From IMG/VR virus record IMGVR_UViG_3300048592_001371, positions 1 through 64,000 of that record: 64,000 nt of DNA; one strand, 5' to 3'. Below, piece after piece: positions 45,108 to 53,602 of the stretch (positions are counted from its first letter, which is position 1; each line of letters begins with the position of its first letter). The translations under genes and the position numbers were made by a program. The notes beneath the pieces were generated by a model. The model searched no databases. It saw only the letters and a list, made by a program, of their open reading frames with translations, and was not told the DNA's origin. The DNA is from a virus.

Positions 45108-45758
45108 ATGGGAATTCGTGCCATCATCAACAAGAAAACCGGGCGTCTGGTTTCGACCATAGCCGGGGACAGAACGTATGAAGCTTCTGCGGTTCTGGAA
45201 AGCAACCCGGATTTGCGCGTTCGCTACTTGAACGTCAAGCTCCCGACAGGTTACCGCCACGTCGACGCCTCGCGTTACAAGATCAATGCTCGAGGCGTGG
45301 TGTTCAAGTCGGCAGTGACTGCTGACGAAATCGTCGGCCTCCGTGTGGATGCGGCCAAGATTCGCGCTACAGCTCTGATCCGCACATTGGTCGAACTGAA
45401 ACGTCGGCCTCTGACCAAGAACTACACGCTGCAGGGTCAAACCTACCGCGAGAAAGCGTTGCAAGCCAAGGCCCTGAAAGACGCGCTTGTTGCCAATCCG
45501 GGAATGTCAGACACACAAGTCGAGGCCGTGGCACCTATGGTTCTCGACTACGCACGTCTGAAGGGCATTTCCAATTCGGCGGCCGCTGACGACATCTGTC
45601 TGAAGTGGGACGCGGTTCTGGCTACCGCGCGTACGACGGAGAACCAGCGCCAGACCTTCAACGAGCGCATCAAAACGGCGACTACAGAAGAAGAAGCTCT
45701 GGCTATCGAGCAAGAACTGCGCGACCTGATCACTGCCGCAACGCAGCCGGCCGCGTAA
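45108..45758 (+). CDS. tail-module protein, helical-domain family, copy 1
   Basis: A 216-residue protein at the end of the tail module. The N-terminal part is strand-rich (AIINKKTGRLVSTI, LPTGYRHVDASRYKI), and the C-terminal part is a helical domain (KALQAKALKDALVANPGMSD, then a helix ending TTEEEALAIEQELRDLI). The same architecture recurs in three proteins inside the enzyme block (52976, 57557, 59166). A terminator follows the stop. In tail modules such proteins may be fibre chaperones or small structural parts; the role is not known. Confidence 0.5.
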   Translation: MGIRAIINKKTGRLVSTIAGDRTYEASAVLESNPDLRVRYLNVKLPTGYRHVDASRYKINARGVVFKSAVTADEIVGLRVDAAKIRATALIRTLVELKRRPLTKNYTLQGQTYREKALQAKALKDALVANPGMSDTQVEAVAPMVLDYARLKGISNSAAADDICLKWDAVLATARTTENQRQTFNERIKTATTEEEALAIEQELRDLITAATQPAA

Positions 45759-45772
45759 TTCGTAGTACAACA

Positions 45773-45803
45773 AACGGGGTGGCTTTCCACCCCGTTACCT
45801 TTA
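45773..45803 (+). terminator. Rho-independent terminator closing tail module
   Basis: AACGGGGTGG and CCACCCCGTT form a perfect 10-bp stem with a CTTT loop, followed by ACCTTTATT. It separates the tail module from the enzyme block. The next gene starts 12 bases later, so the block may depend on read-through or an unseen promoter. The stem sequence matches that of the hairpin at 6614. Confidence 0.75.
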
Positions 45804-45814
45804 TTGGTACAGAA

Positions 45815-46543
45815 ATGTTGAGACTGTCCGAAATCTACAAACCTGTGTTCTCGGCAGATGATGTGAGACTGGTATCGGAAACATTCTGCCACTCACTCGC
45901 TCCCGGATACGCAGACATTATCGGCCGACTATCCAAAGGCCTGCAAGTCCGCTCTGCCTCTGATGCAGACCTTGACATGCTCAAGTATCTACGCGGACTT
46001 AACGTCCTCTCGTATGAGGACACTGCTCTCTCCAGCGAGAACCCACTCATGTACTGGCGCCTATTGGGTTACAGTACAGAGTACGTCCAGAAGCAAATCA
46101 AACACAATACAATTCGGGTACTAGGAGGGGACAACCCAGACATCGATGCCTTCTCAGAACAACTGGCCGCTCTGGGATGGACAATATGCGATGACAGTCG
46201 AGTACGGGTGATTCTGCTGAACAGCCAGGCTCAGATAGATGAAGCACTGTCGTTCTACGGTCTGCGTATGGCGACTATCCCAATAGTGCTAGATCGATTT
46301 CGCGCCTCAATTGGGCCGTTGTACTACCCCGGTTTGCTCGAATGGCCGAATCTGAGCAAACAAGCGGAAGCCTCTCCGGTCTACTTGAAAGAAGGGGCCG
46401 GACTGATTCCAGCGTACAAGTCGATTCAGCTAAGACTGGTTGCCTTGTACGTTGCAAGAATTCTGATGTGCCTTGAGGACATTGCGAGCTGTTTCCTAGA
46501 GCTCGATCTGACGACCATGCGAGTGAAGGAGCGACATGTCTGA
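45815..46543 (+). CDS. E1/ThiF-like (cyclodehydratase-partner-like) protein
   Basis: A 242-residue protein opening the enzyme block. The N-terminal 75 residues look like a winged-helix or peptide-recognition segment (DADLDMLKYLRGLNVLSYED). It continues with a Rossmann-like stretch (NTIRVLGGDNPDIDAFSEQL, RVRVILLNSQAQIDEALSF) and IGPLYYPGLLEWPNL. The IGPxxxPG element is a hallmark of the E1-like partner of azole-forming cyclodehydratases. The usual zinc cysteines after it and a YcaO gene are absent here. Similarity is judged by eye and modest. The start at 45815 is close behind the terminator with only GGTACAGA upstream. Confidence 0.35.
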   Translation: MLRLSEIYKPVFSADDVRLVSETFCHSLAPGYADIIGRLSKGLQVRSASDADLDMLKYLRGLNVLSYEDTALSSENPLMYWRLLGYSTEYVQKQIKHNTIRVLGGDNPDIDAFSEQLAALGWTICDDSRVRVILLNSQAQIDEALSFYGLRMATIPIVLDRFRASIGPLYYPGLLEWPNLSKQAEASPVYLKEGAGLIPAYKSIQLRLVALYVARILMCLEDIASCFLELDLTTMRVKERHV

Positions 46544-47450
46544 GATCACGAATTTCGACTTGTTCGTAGGGTACAATCAAAGGCCATGGACATTCTCTAC
46601 GAATCCTTCCGACAAGTTCATGGTCTGGTCGAAGCGCCTGAAGCGCAAAATCTTCCCCTTCCGAGACGAGCTAGCACAAGCGGCGCAAGAATTATCAGTA
46701 CGCGGACTAGGTCCCTTCTACGTTCTGTATTCTGGTGGCTACGACAGCGAAGCAATCCTAGCAGCCTTTCTGGAGAACGGTCTGCCTGTTGTCCCGATCA
46801 TGGTGCGATATACCGATGAGAGCAACTCGGAAGACTTTGAACACGGGCTAAACTACTTAGCCCACTACGAGATGTCTCCGATCATCTACGAGATAGATCT
46901 GGCGAAGTGGATACACTCACAGGAGTGTCGTGACCTAGCAGAGAAGGTGCAAGCCGGTGATCTAGCAACGACAGCCATCTACAAGGCTGTGCTAGATATG
47001 CCGCAACTGCGCGAAGGCTTCTTTATCATGGGTTTGCACGAACCAGCCATCTACGCCCAGGACACCGAAGAGAAGCGTGAATGGGTACTGCTGGAAGAGG
47101 AGAAGTGGTACGCACATCACAAATTCCTACTGGCCCACAATCTACGTGGGATAGGTGCCTTCATACACTACAGCCCGGAGCTTTACACGTCCTTCGTGGT
47201 CAATCCAGCGTACATGCGTGTGTATGCGAACATGTTCAATCCTGAGCTGTGGCAAGCCGAGTGGGTGAAGCATCAGTTGTTCTCAAAGTATCTGCGCTTG
47301 GAGCGTAGAGAAAAACGGACAGGGTTCGAAGCGATTCAAGGTGAGGTCAATCGTATCAACCACGAATGGATACGAGAGCACGAAGGATTGTGGGATAGGC
47401 ACTACGTGACGCCTGTCCTAGATTGGGTACGTGGAGTAGGCCACCTATGA
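46536..47450 (+). CDS. PP-loop ATP-dependent enzyme
   Basis: A 304-residue protein with the PP-loop SGGYDS (residues 66-71) in FYVLYSGGYDSEAILAAFLE, the ATP-pyrophosphatase signature shared by asparagine synthetase, GMP synthetase and QueC-type enzymes. It would adenylate a carboxylate, thiol or similar group and release pyrophosphate. It is more distant from the three asparagine-synthetase-like proteins downstream and lacks their GDGxD element. It overlaps both neighbours. The acceptor is unknown; amide formation is a reasonable guess from context. Confidence 0.65.
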   Translation: MSEITNFDLFVGYNQRPWTFSTNPSDKFMVWSKRLKRKIFPFRDELAQAAQELSVRGLGPFYVLYSGGYDSEAILAAFLENGLPVVPIMVRYTDESNSEDFEHGLNYLAHYEMSPIIYEIDLAKWIHSQECRDLAEKVQAGDLATTAIYKAVLDMPQLREGFFIMGLHEPAIYAQDTEEKREWVLLEEEKWYAHHKFLLAHNLRGIGAFIHYSPELYTSFVVNPAYMRVYANMFNPELWQAEWVKHQLFSKYLRLERREKRTGFEAIQGEVNRINHEWIREHEGLWDRHYVTPVLDWVRGVGHL

Positions 47451-47905
47451 ATATAGTCAAGATCACAAACGACAAAGACGTGATGCGTCTCATGCTGGAG
47501 GAAAAGCGACCTCTGCAACAGGTCTTTGGCGTAGAGAACGTCATGCGCGGCTACACTGACGAGCAAAGCGGCTACTTCGGCGTCTACAAAGAGCTCTGTT
47601 TGTCTAGTGCCTATCAGTGCTCGGCTTGGTCTGATGTCCTGTTCGTACATGACATCGTTGGAGCAATTCAGGATGTCTGGTTGCACATACGAAACGGACG
47701 CAACTTTGTAGCATACGTCCGAAAGGGTAACATGCCGAGCCTGGGGGAGCTAGAAGGTCTGTTTGGCCTTCCCGTCTTCGCCAACAGCACACGGAATTTG
47801 GACTACGCAATGCTCCATTCTCTGTTCAACTACGTTCTTCCTCAAGAGAACGGTTACGTTATAGCGAGCCAAAAATGGGACATTCCATTGATGATAAGCC
47901 TGTAA
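47447..47905 (+). CDS. hypothetical protein of enzyme block
   Basis: A 152-residue protein of unknown function (MNIVKITNDKDVMRLMLEEK). It contains two cysteines in LCLSSAYQCSAW and an aromatic, hydrophobic core. The ATG overlaps the previous stop, and the end overlaps the sulfotransferase by 31 bases, so it belongs to the same coupled operon. No motif recognised. Confidence 0.5.
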   Translation: MNIVKITNDKDVMRLMLEEKRPLQQVFGVENVMRGYTDEQSGYFGVYKELCLSSAYQCSAWSDVLFVHDIVGAIQDVWLHIRNGRNFVAYVRKGNMPSLGELEGLFGLPVFANSTRNLDYAMLHSLFNYVLPQENGYVIASQKWDIPLMISL

Positions 47906-48762
47906 TCATTTGCTCCTTCCCGAGGAGCGGCAGTACGTTGCTTCAACGATTGCTGAACACACATGACGATCTATGCATCTGGGGAGAGAACCTCGGTCTT
48001 CTGACAGCTATGCTAGACCAGATTGCAGCCTTGCGCTGGACGGGAACAGATCCCAAGACAGCGGCCCAAGTCAAACAATCTTCCGAATTTTCTCCGGTCA
48101 GCACTCCCTACACGGCTTTCGATCTGCAAGAAGCGTTCAAGAAACTCCTCGTCGGCTTTTACGCTAGAGGGTTGAAAGAGAATATACGCTGGGGCTACAA
48201 AGACCACAATCACTACTACCCATTCGATCTAATTGAGATCAACAAGATATTCCCCGGGGCTCAGTTCATCGTATTGAGAAGGAACGGTCCAGACTGTTGC
48301 ACGAAAGCTATATTGGCGCCTTGGGTGCGCGAGAAGATAGAAGGCACTCCGAGCCTGTTAGGAGTAGACGTGCGTGCCAGTATGGACAGCTTGGTCTCTT
48401 CCGTCATTCTCACCTATCTGCAATTCAACACCTTCGCTTCGAACGTCTACAAAAACAGAACAGACGTGAGGGTGATTGAGTACGAGGATCTGGTGCGAAG
48501 TCCTGAGCATGTGATCGAGCACTTGTCGCAATTCTTGAATCTACGGCAGGACGGCTGGAATATTGAAGCCTTCGAGACACAGCTATCAACGAAGCTGGGG
48601 AAAACGCCCAGTCAGGGAAGCTATGGCTTCATGACAGAAGAGTTGGTACGGGAGTACGTGGACAAGTGGTGGAGGAAACTGGTAGTAGAGGGCAACGTCG
48701 AACGGCGAGAGCGTGATCTTCGTTGGAACGTTGTGACGGGTAGACACTGGCGCTGGTACTGA
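47875..48762 (+). CDS. PAPS-dependent sulfotransferase, enzyme block
   Basis: A 295-residue sulfotransferase. The 5'-phosphosulfate loop is SFPRSGSTLL (residues 14-23), GYKDHN lies at 107-112, and the 3'-phosphate motif is LRRNGPDCCTKAI (134-146). It would move a sulfo group from PAPS to an unknown acceptor in the pathway. The start is the only ATG before the loop and lies inside the previous gene. It is not closely similar to the sulfotransferase at 36863 beyond the motifs. An APS kinase ends the same operon. Confidence 0.85.
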   Translation: MGHSIDDKPVIICSFPRSGSTLLQRLLNTHDDLCIWGENLGLLTAMLDQIAALRWTGTDPKTAAQVKQSSEFSPVSTPYTAFDLQEAFKKLLVGFYARGLKENIRWGYKDHNHYYPFDLIEINKIFPGAQFIVLRRNGPDCCTKAILAPWVREKIEGTPSLLGVDVRASMDSLVSSVILTYLQFNTFASNVYKNRTDVRVIEYEDLVRSPEHVIEHLSQFLNLRQDGWNIEAFETQLSTKLGKTPSQGSYGFMTEELVREYVDKWWRKLVVEGNVERRERDLRWNVVTGRHWRWY

Positions 48763-48769
48763 GGAAATC

Positions 48770-49189
48770 ATGACTTCTGTTCGTGTATCGCAAGAGAAAC
48801 TGAAAACAGGCTCGCTGGACGTGGCGGAACTGGTTCTGGAAACCCAGCTCGATCTAGCGCGTAGAAACATTACCGCTGCGTACTTCCCAATACGAGAGGA
48901 ACTGGACGAGACATTAGTTCTGCGCGCCATGAACGGAGAACTGGCGGCTGTTCTCGTTTGGCGAAAGTATGTCGACTCTATCTGGATCATCATAGCAGCC
49001 GTGAAGGATGGCTTCCGAGGGCAAGGACTGCATCAACTGCTGCATCAAGAACTGGACAAGGTAGCGCGCCAACTTGGCATCGGCGTCATTGAGACGTATG
49101 TCGGGACAGAGAACAAATCAGTGCTGCGGTCCTACGAAAAGATGGGTATTACGCCACAGATGTACTACATCAAGAAAAAGGTGCCGTAA
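48770..49189 (+). CDS. GNAT acetyltransferase, copy 1
   Basis: A 139-residue GNAT-fold acyltransferase. The acetyl-CoA motif A is R83-G-Q-G-L-H in FRGQGLHQLLHQ, and YEKMG lies at 122-126 where the catalytic tyrosine is usually found. It would acetylate an amine using acetyl-CoA. It directly precedes and is coupled to a radical SAM gene (TAATG). Two further copies lie at 50652 and 52542. Confidence 0.75.
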   Translation: MTSVRVSQEKLKTGSLDVAELVLETQLDLARRNITAAYFPIREELDETLVLRAMNGELAAVLVWRKYVDSIWIIIAAVKDGFRGQGLHQLLHQELDKVARQLGIGVIETYVGTENKSVLRSYEKMGITPQMYYIKKKVP

Positions 49190-50655
49190 TGCTGTTGGAG
49201 AACGTCGATCTGTTGCTCATTTCGGATTGCTACGAAACTCCGTATGTAAGGTATAGCGGCCCCTACGTCCTCGCTTCCTACCTTCGCAGGCATGGTCTGA
49301 GAGTGCAGGTAGTAGACTACTTTTCCCGCTTCACAGATACCGAGATAGAAACCATAGTAGACGTGTGCGTTGGCTCCAATACCAAGGCGGTAGGAGTATC
49401 GGATACATTCTCCGGCAAGCCCTTGCATGAGCTCGCAGATGGATCGACCTATGGTTGGCCCTTCTTCGAGAGGCATGACAGGATACGTCGCTTCATCGGC
49501 AATGTCAAGCGCAAGAATCCGAAAACGCGACTGTTGATGGGTGGGCAAAAGACCACTCAAGGACTAAGCGCCGGGTACATAGACACATACTTCCATGGGT
49601 TCGCCGAACAGTCACTTCTCGCTTATCTACAAAGCGAAGGACATGAAGTTCCACGTGTCGTCAAAGAAGCCACCATCCCGAATTGGAAAGACATCCCAAC
49701 CATTCATCACGAGTCCGACAACATCCTCGAAGGAGAAACGCTGCCGTTAGAAGTGTCTCGTGGCTGTATCTTCAACTGCAAATTCTGCTCATACCCCCGT
49801 CGAAATGCCAAGGACTTGAACTACATAAAGTCGGAGGAAGCTATCTACCAGCAGCTTCTGCACAACTATGAGCAATATGGCACTACCTGTTACACGCTAC
49901 TGGACGATACGCACAACGATTCGAAAGCCAAACTCGAAACCATTCGGAACGTTCTAGATCGTCTGCCGTTCAGCATCGAATTTGCTACCTATCTGCGGCT
50001 CGATCTGATAGCCAAAGATATGTCCACCGCGGAGTTGCTCATACGAAATGGACTACGTGGAGCCTTCTTCGGAATAGAGACACTACACAAGGAAGCGGGA
50101 CGACTCGTTGGAAAAGGCCTAGAGCCTGACGAAACGAGAAAGGCGCTGCGAAAATTACGGGAGTTGTGGGGAAACGAAGTAGGAACGCAAGGTGCTTTCA
50201 TCCTAGGCTTGCCGAAACAGCCAGAAGCTGATGTGATACTGATGTGCGAAGAGGTCTGCGACCCTTCCTTCCCGTTACATGGCCCAATATTCTTTCCGTT
50301 GATCATGTATCCAGGCAGGACAAATCCCTCACCGTTCGAGAAAAATCCGTCCCTATACGGGATACGCTTGGAGGAAGGGGATCGGCACGGGTATTGGCAT
50401 AATAGTGAAACCGGCATGGACTTCGAACGCGCGATAGAGATTCAAAACGAATACACGACGCGCATCTACCGCAATCACAGACGCCAATGTGGAGGTTTCT
50501 TGCCCATCATGGCAGTTAATCTAGGTATCAAAGCGCGGGACTTAATCGGCATGCCCGCGAGGGTCGCTCATAAGAAGTACAATATGCAGTCGAGGGAGTC
50601 TCCCTATTTGGCAAAGTACAAAGCAAAGGTTCTGGGAACAACGGAGGGGCAATGA
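49189..50655 (+). CDS. B12-type radical SAM enzyme, copy 1
   Basis: A 488-residue enzyme. The N-terminal 150 residues look like a cobalamin-binding Rossmann domain (YSGPYVLASYLRRHGLRVQV, LLMGGQ), without the classic DxHxxG. The radical SAM cluster ligands are C193, C197 and C200 in SRGCIFNCKFCSYPRR. It would make a 5'-deoxyadenosyl radical for methylation, C-C bond formation or another alkylation. It starts MLLENVDLLL, as do copies 2 and 3, on a TAATG overlap with the GNAT gene. Substrate unknown. Confidence 0.85.
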   Translation: MLLENVDLLLISDCYETPYVRYSGPYVLASYLRRHGLRVQVVDYFSRFTDTEIETIVDVCVGSNTKAVGVSDTFSGKPLHELADGSTYGWPFFERHDRIRRFIGNVKRKNPKTRLLMGGQKTTQGLSAGYIDTYFHGFAEQSLLAYLQSEGHEVPRVVKEATIPNWKDIPTIHHESDNILEGETLPLEVSRGCIFNCKFCSYPRRNAKDLNYIKSEEAIYQQLLHNYEQYGTTCYTLLDDTHNDSKAKLETIRNVLDRLPFSIEFATYLRLDLIAKDMSTAELLIRNGLRGAFFGIETLHKEAGRLVGKGLEPDETRKALRKLRELWGNEVGTQGAFILGLPKQPEADVILMCEEVCDPSFPLHGPIFFPLIMYPGRTNPSPFEKNPSLYGIRLEEGDRHGYWHNSETGMDFERAIEIQNEYTTRIYRNHRRQCGGFLPIMAVNLGIKARDLIGMPARVAHKKYNMQSRESPYLAKYKAKVLGTTEGQ

Positions 50656-51074
50656 AGGTAACATTCAGGACGGAGAAGGTATTTGAGTTGAACAACGAGG
50701 TCATAAAATTCATACTGTTGTCCTATGTCGAACTCCTGGATAGAAGTTTGTCCGGTATGGGAATTCCCTTCGCGAATACCGACGACGTTCTCATGGCTAC
50801 GAACGAAAAAGGGGACTTGACCGGCTGTATTGTGCTGAGGAAAACGAACGACGCCATCCCTACCTACTGGGTGATCCTAACGGCTGTGAAGCAAGAGTTC
50901 CGTGGTAAGGGACTGCATAAGCAAATGCACAGTCGCCTAGATGCGATTGCTCGGGCCAACGGCATCCAGTACATCTCATCCTACGTCTCTCCGAACAACA
51001 AGGAAAGCTTGAGGGCGTATGAGAAATTCGGCGCAGAACAGTCTATGATAAAGATCAACCGGAAGGTCTCGTAA
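50652..51074 (+). CDS. GNAT acetyltransferase, copy 2
   Basis: A 140-residue GNAT protein, paralogous to copy 1. RGKGLH at 84-89 is the acetyl-CoA loop and YEKFG at 123-127 the C-terminal motif. It lies between two radical SAM genes and overlaps both (ATGA before, TAATG after). Duplicated GNAT-radical SAM pairs suggest one chemical step repeated on different positions or substrates. Confidence 0.75.
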   Translation: MKVTFRTEKVFELNNEVIKFILLSYVELLDRSLSGMGIPFANTDDVLMATNEKGDLTGCIVLRKTNDAIPTYWVILTAVKQEFRGKGLHKQMHSRLDAIARANGIQYISSYVSPNNKESLRAYEKFGAEQSMIKINRKVS

Positions 51075-52540
51075 TGCTGTTAGAGAACGTCGACTTGCTA
51101 ATCGTTAGCGATTTCGCCAATCCCATCTACAAGTCACGCTACAGCGGTCCATACGTTCTCGCCTCCTACCTTCGCAGATTGGGTCTGCGCGTTCAGATAG
51201 TTGATTACATCTCCGAATTCTCGGACGAACAACTGCGGGATATCGTAGACGTTTGTGTCGGGAAGAATACCAAGGCCGTTGGCATTTCTGACACCTTCAG
51301 TTACTTCCAGACACACATGAACGCCAATCGAGTGAATGAGTTCACGATAGCGGGTTGGCCTTTCCTACGAGAGGAGCGGATCAAGGCCTTTGTCGCTAGA
51401 ATCAAGGGTATCAACCCCGATACGCAGATCATCATGGGTGGTGCTAAGTCGACGCGCTTCGATCAACCCGTTCCCTACGTAGACGTTCTATTCAGAGGAT
51501 TTTCCGAAGCGTCCCTAGCAAAGTATCTGATGTCCCGTCACCTGGGTTTGAACAGTTCGTCCTTCGTCGAGGAGCTTCCGATAGATGATTGGATAGACAC
51601 GGTCACTCATATGAGTCCGGAAGACAACCCCTTGGTCAACGAAACCGTTCCTTTGGAAATCTCCCGCGGATGCATATTCAACTGTAAATACTGTTCATAC
51701 CCACGTAAGGGAGCGAAGGACTTCGATTACATCAAGACGGAGGAATCGCTCTACCAAACGCTCTTTACGAACTACTCGGAGTTCGGCATTCGTCGCTACA
51801 TGCTGACGGATGATACGCACAACGATTCGATGTTCAAGCTTGAGCGCTTGCATCGCGTCACTCAACGGCTTCCCTTCAAGATCGAGTATAGCTCGTACAT
51901 CCGAGTCGACTTGCTTCACCGCTATCCTGAGATGATAGACCTGTTGAAAGAGATAGGTCTGAAAGGAGCGATGATGGGGATAGAAACCTTGAATTGGGAA
52001 ACGGGCAAGATAATCGGCAAAGGATTGCAGCCTAAGAAAACGATTGAAACGCTCCAGCTCTTACGTGAGAAGTGGGGCGACACGATCGGTACCCAAGGTA
52101 TGTTCATTCTTGGTTTGCCGCGCCAATCATACAAGGATGCTATCGCGATGTGTGAACGCATAAGCGCAGAAGACTTCCCATTGCATGAGGCACTATTCTT
52201 CCCTCTGTATTTCTTGACCCAGGCTCGCGTCAAGTCGGCTTTCGATATGGACTACGAAAGTTTCGGGTACAAGGTAGAGGGAAAAACGTGGGTCAACGAT
52301 CAAGGGATGACGTCCGAACAGGCAACAAAGCTGGCTAGGTATTACACGAACAAGAACAGAAAGAGCGGGCGTGAGAAGTTCGGTGGCAATCTGCCATTAC
52401 AGCTAGCCAATAGCGGATATGTCGTCGACGACTTGATAGGGAAACCGTTGGGCTCGTTTTTCGAGTCTGAGGAAGCAAAGGGACGCACTACTGAATATGT
52501 GCGTCGATACAAACGAAAACTTTTTGACGTAGAGGAATGA
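51074..52540 (+). CDS. B12-type radical SAM enzyme, copy 2
   Basis: A 488-residue paralogue of copy 1 with the same N-terminal start (MLLENVDLLIVSD) and layout. Cluster ligands are C200, C204 and C207 in SRGCIFNCKYCSYPRK. The N-terminal domain has YSGPYVLASYLRRLGLRVQI. Conserved DDTHNDS, GIETLNWETGKIIGKGLQ and IGTQGMFILGLP segments are shared by all three copies. Coupled to the GNAT gene before it. Confidence 0.85.
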   Translation: MLLENVDLLIVSDFANPIYKSRYSGPYVLASYLRRLGLRVQIVDYISEFSDEQLRDIVDVCVGKNTKAVGISDTFSYFQTHMNANRVNEFTIAGWPFLREERIKAFVARIKGINPDTQIIMGGAKSTRFDQPVPYVDVLFRGFSEASLAKYLMSRHLGLNSSSFVEELPIDDWIDTVTHMSPEDNPLVNETVPLEISRGCIFNCKYCSYPRKGAKDFDYIKTEESLYQTLFTNYSEFGIRRYMLTDDTHNDSMFKLERLHRVTQRLPFKIEYSSYIRVDLLHRYPEMIDLLKEIGLKGAMMGIETLNWETGKIIGKGLQPKKTIETLQLLREKWGDTIGTQGMFILGLPRQSYKDAIAMCERISAEDFPLHEALFFPLYFLTQARVKSAFDMDYESFGYKVEGKTWVNDQGMTSEQATKLARYYTNKNRKSGREKFGGNLPLQLANSGYVVDDLIGKPLGSFFESEEAKGRTTEYVRRYKRKLFDVEE

Positions 52541-52541
52541 C

Positions 52542-52976
52542 ATGGAACTAAAAATCCATAGTATTTCCATCATGCGCGTGTCAAACGATGTGCTGTCATT
52601 CATCCTTCGTACAATGGCCGATTTGGTAGAGGACGGACACTCGGGAAGAGGAATCGCTGTTACCAATGCGGACCACGTAGTCGTAGCAAGGCGTTCTGAC
52701 AATGGCGAACTCGTAGGAGTGCTTGTCTACGTAATAAATAGGCCGAAGGATTTGCTGTGGGTAAATCACGCCGCCGTCAAAGAGCAATATCGCGGACAGG
52801 GGATACATCGAAAGATGCATGCGATGCTCAAAGACATCGCCCGAAAGGAGAATGTCTACGAAGTTGGTTCCTACGTCTCTATTGAAAACAGGGCGAGTGT
52901 AGGGGCGCACAGCAAACGACCCGGCGTCAAGTTCCCAATGATGCGAGTATCCGTGCCCGTTACAGAGGACAAGTAA
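52542..52976 (+). CDS. GNAT acetyltransferase, copy 3 (divergent C-terminus)
   Basis: A 144-residue GNAT protein. The acetyl-CoA loop RGQGIH is intact at 84-89, but the YEKxG motif of copies 1 and 2 is replaced by AHSKRPGVK, so the usual catalytic tyrosine is missing. It may use another base, bind without catalysis, or be degenerating. AGAGGA precedes the ATG. It is coupled to the helical-domain protein that follows. Confidence 0.65.
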   Translation: MELKIHSISIMRVSNDVLSFILRTMADLVEDGHSGRGIAVTNADHVVVARRSDNGELVGVLVYVINRPKDLLWVNHAAVKEQYRGQGIHRKMHAMLKDIARKENVYEVGSYVSIENRASVGAHSKRPGVKFPMMRVSVPVTEDK

Positions 52977-53602
52977 TGAAACAATTCCGACGATTTTGGT
53001 TCTGCGTTGATCTACGCGACAATACTGTGCTGTATCTGGAGCACGACTTCGGTCACAATCAGCCTCCTGGAATAGACCCGGAGGCAAACGTCTTCCCTCT
53101 TGCGGGTATGTTCCCGACCGATTTTACACCGGCGACGTGTGCGAAATTCGAGTACGTCGATGGGGCACAAGTAGCATTGAAGAAGGAGAAGCTAACCCAG
53201 CGCCAAAGTCTGTTGCGCCAAAAATACGTAGCTTTGGCAAAGATCATGAAAGTGGTCTACTGGGGCAGAACGAAGGTCAACAAAGGTTGGCTGCAGCAGG
53301 ACGCCGTCTACAAAATGAAGTTGGACGCGGCTGTTGCCTATCTCAACAAAGAAGAGAATCCTCCGGGCCTAGCAATGCTGCAACATGAAGCCGATTTGCG
53401 GAAAACGACCGTCTATGCGATGGCGAAAGCAATAACCATCGCGGCGCAGGATAACGAGCGCATCCTGATCGACACGGAGAACTTTCGTCAGGAGTGGACT
53501 CAAAAAATCCGAGCTTGCTCAAGTCTGCTAGAGCTGCAGCAAGTGATGGATACTCTCCGCAGCGAAAGCTACATTCCGGTCACTATGGGGTTCCTGCAAT
53601 GA
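52976..53602 (+). CDS. helical-domain family protein, copy 2
   Basis: A 208-residue protein of unknown function in the family of the tail-module protein at 45108. It starts with strands (FWFCVDLRDNTVLYLEHDF) and has a C-terminal helical domain (YKMKLDAAVAYLNKEENPPG, TVYAMAKAITIAAQDNERIL, CSSLLELQQVMDTLRSE). It overlaps the asparagine-synthetase-like gene by ATGA. The same order is found twice more downstream. It may be a carrier, substrate or partner of that enzyme, or a tail protein modified by it; this is inference. Confidence 0.5.
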   Translation: MKQFRRFWFCVDLRDNTVLYLEHDFGHNQPPGIDPEANVFPLAGMFPTDFTPATCAKFEYVDGAQVALKKEKLTQRQSLLRQKYVALAKIMKVVYWGRTKVNKGWLQQDAVYKMKLDAAVAYLNKEENPPGLAMLQHEADLRKTTVYAMAKAITIAAQDNERILIDTENFRQEWTQKIRACSSLLELQQVMDTLRSESYIPVTMGFLQ

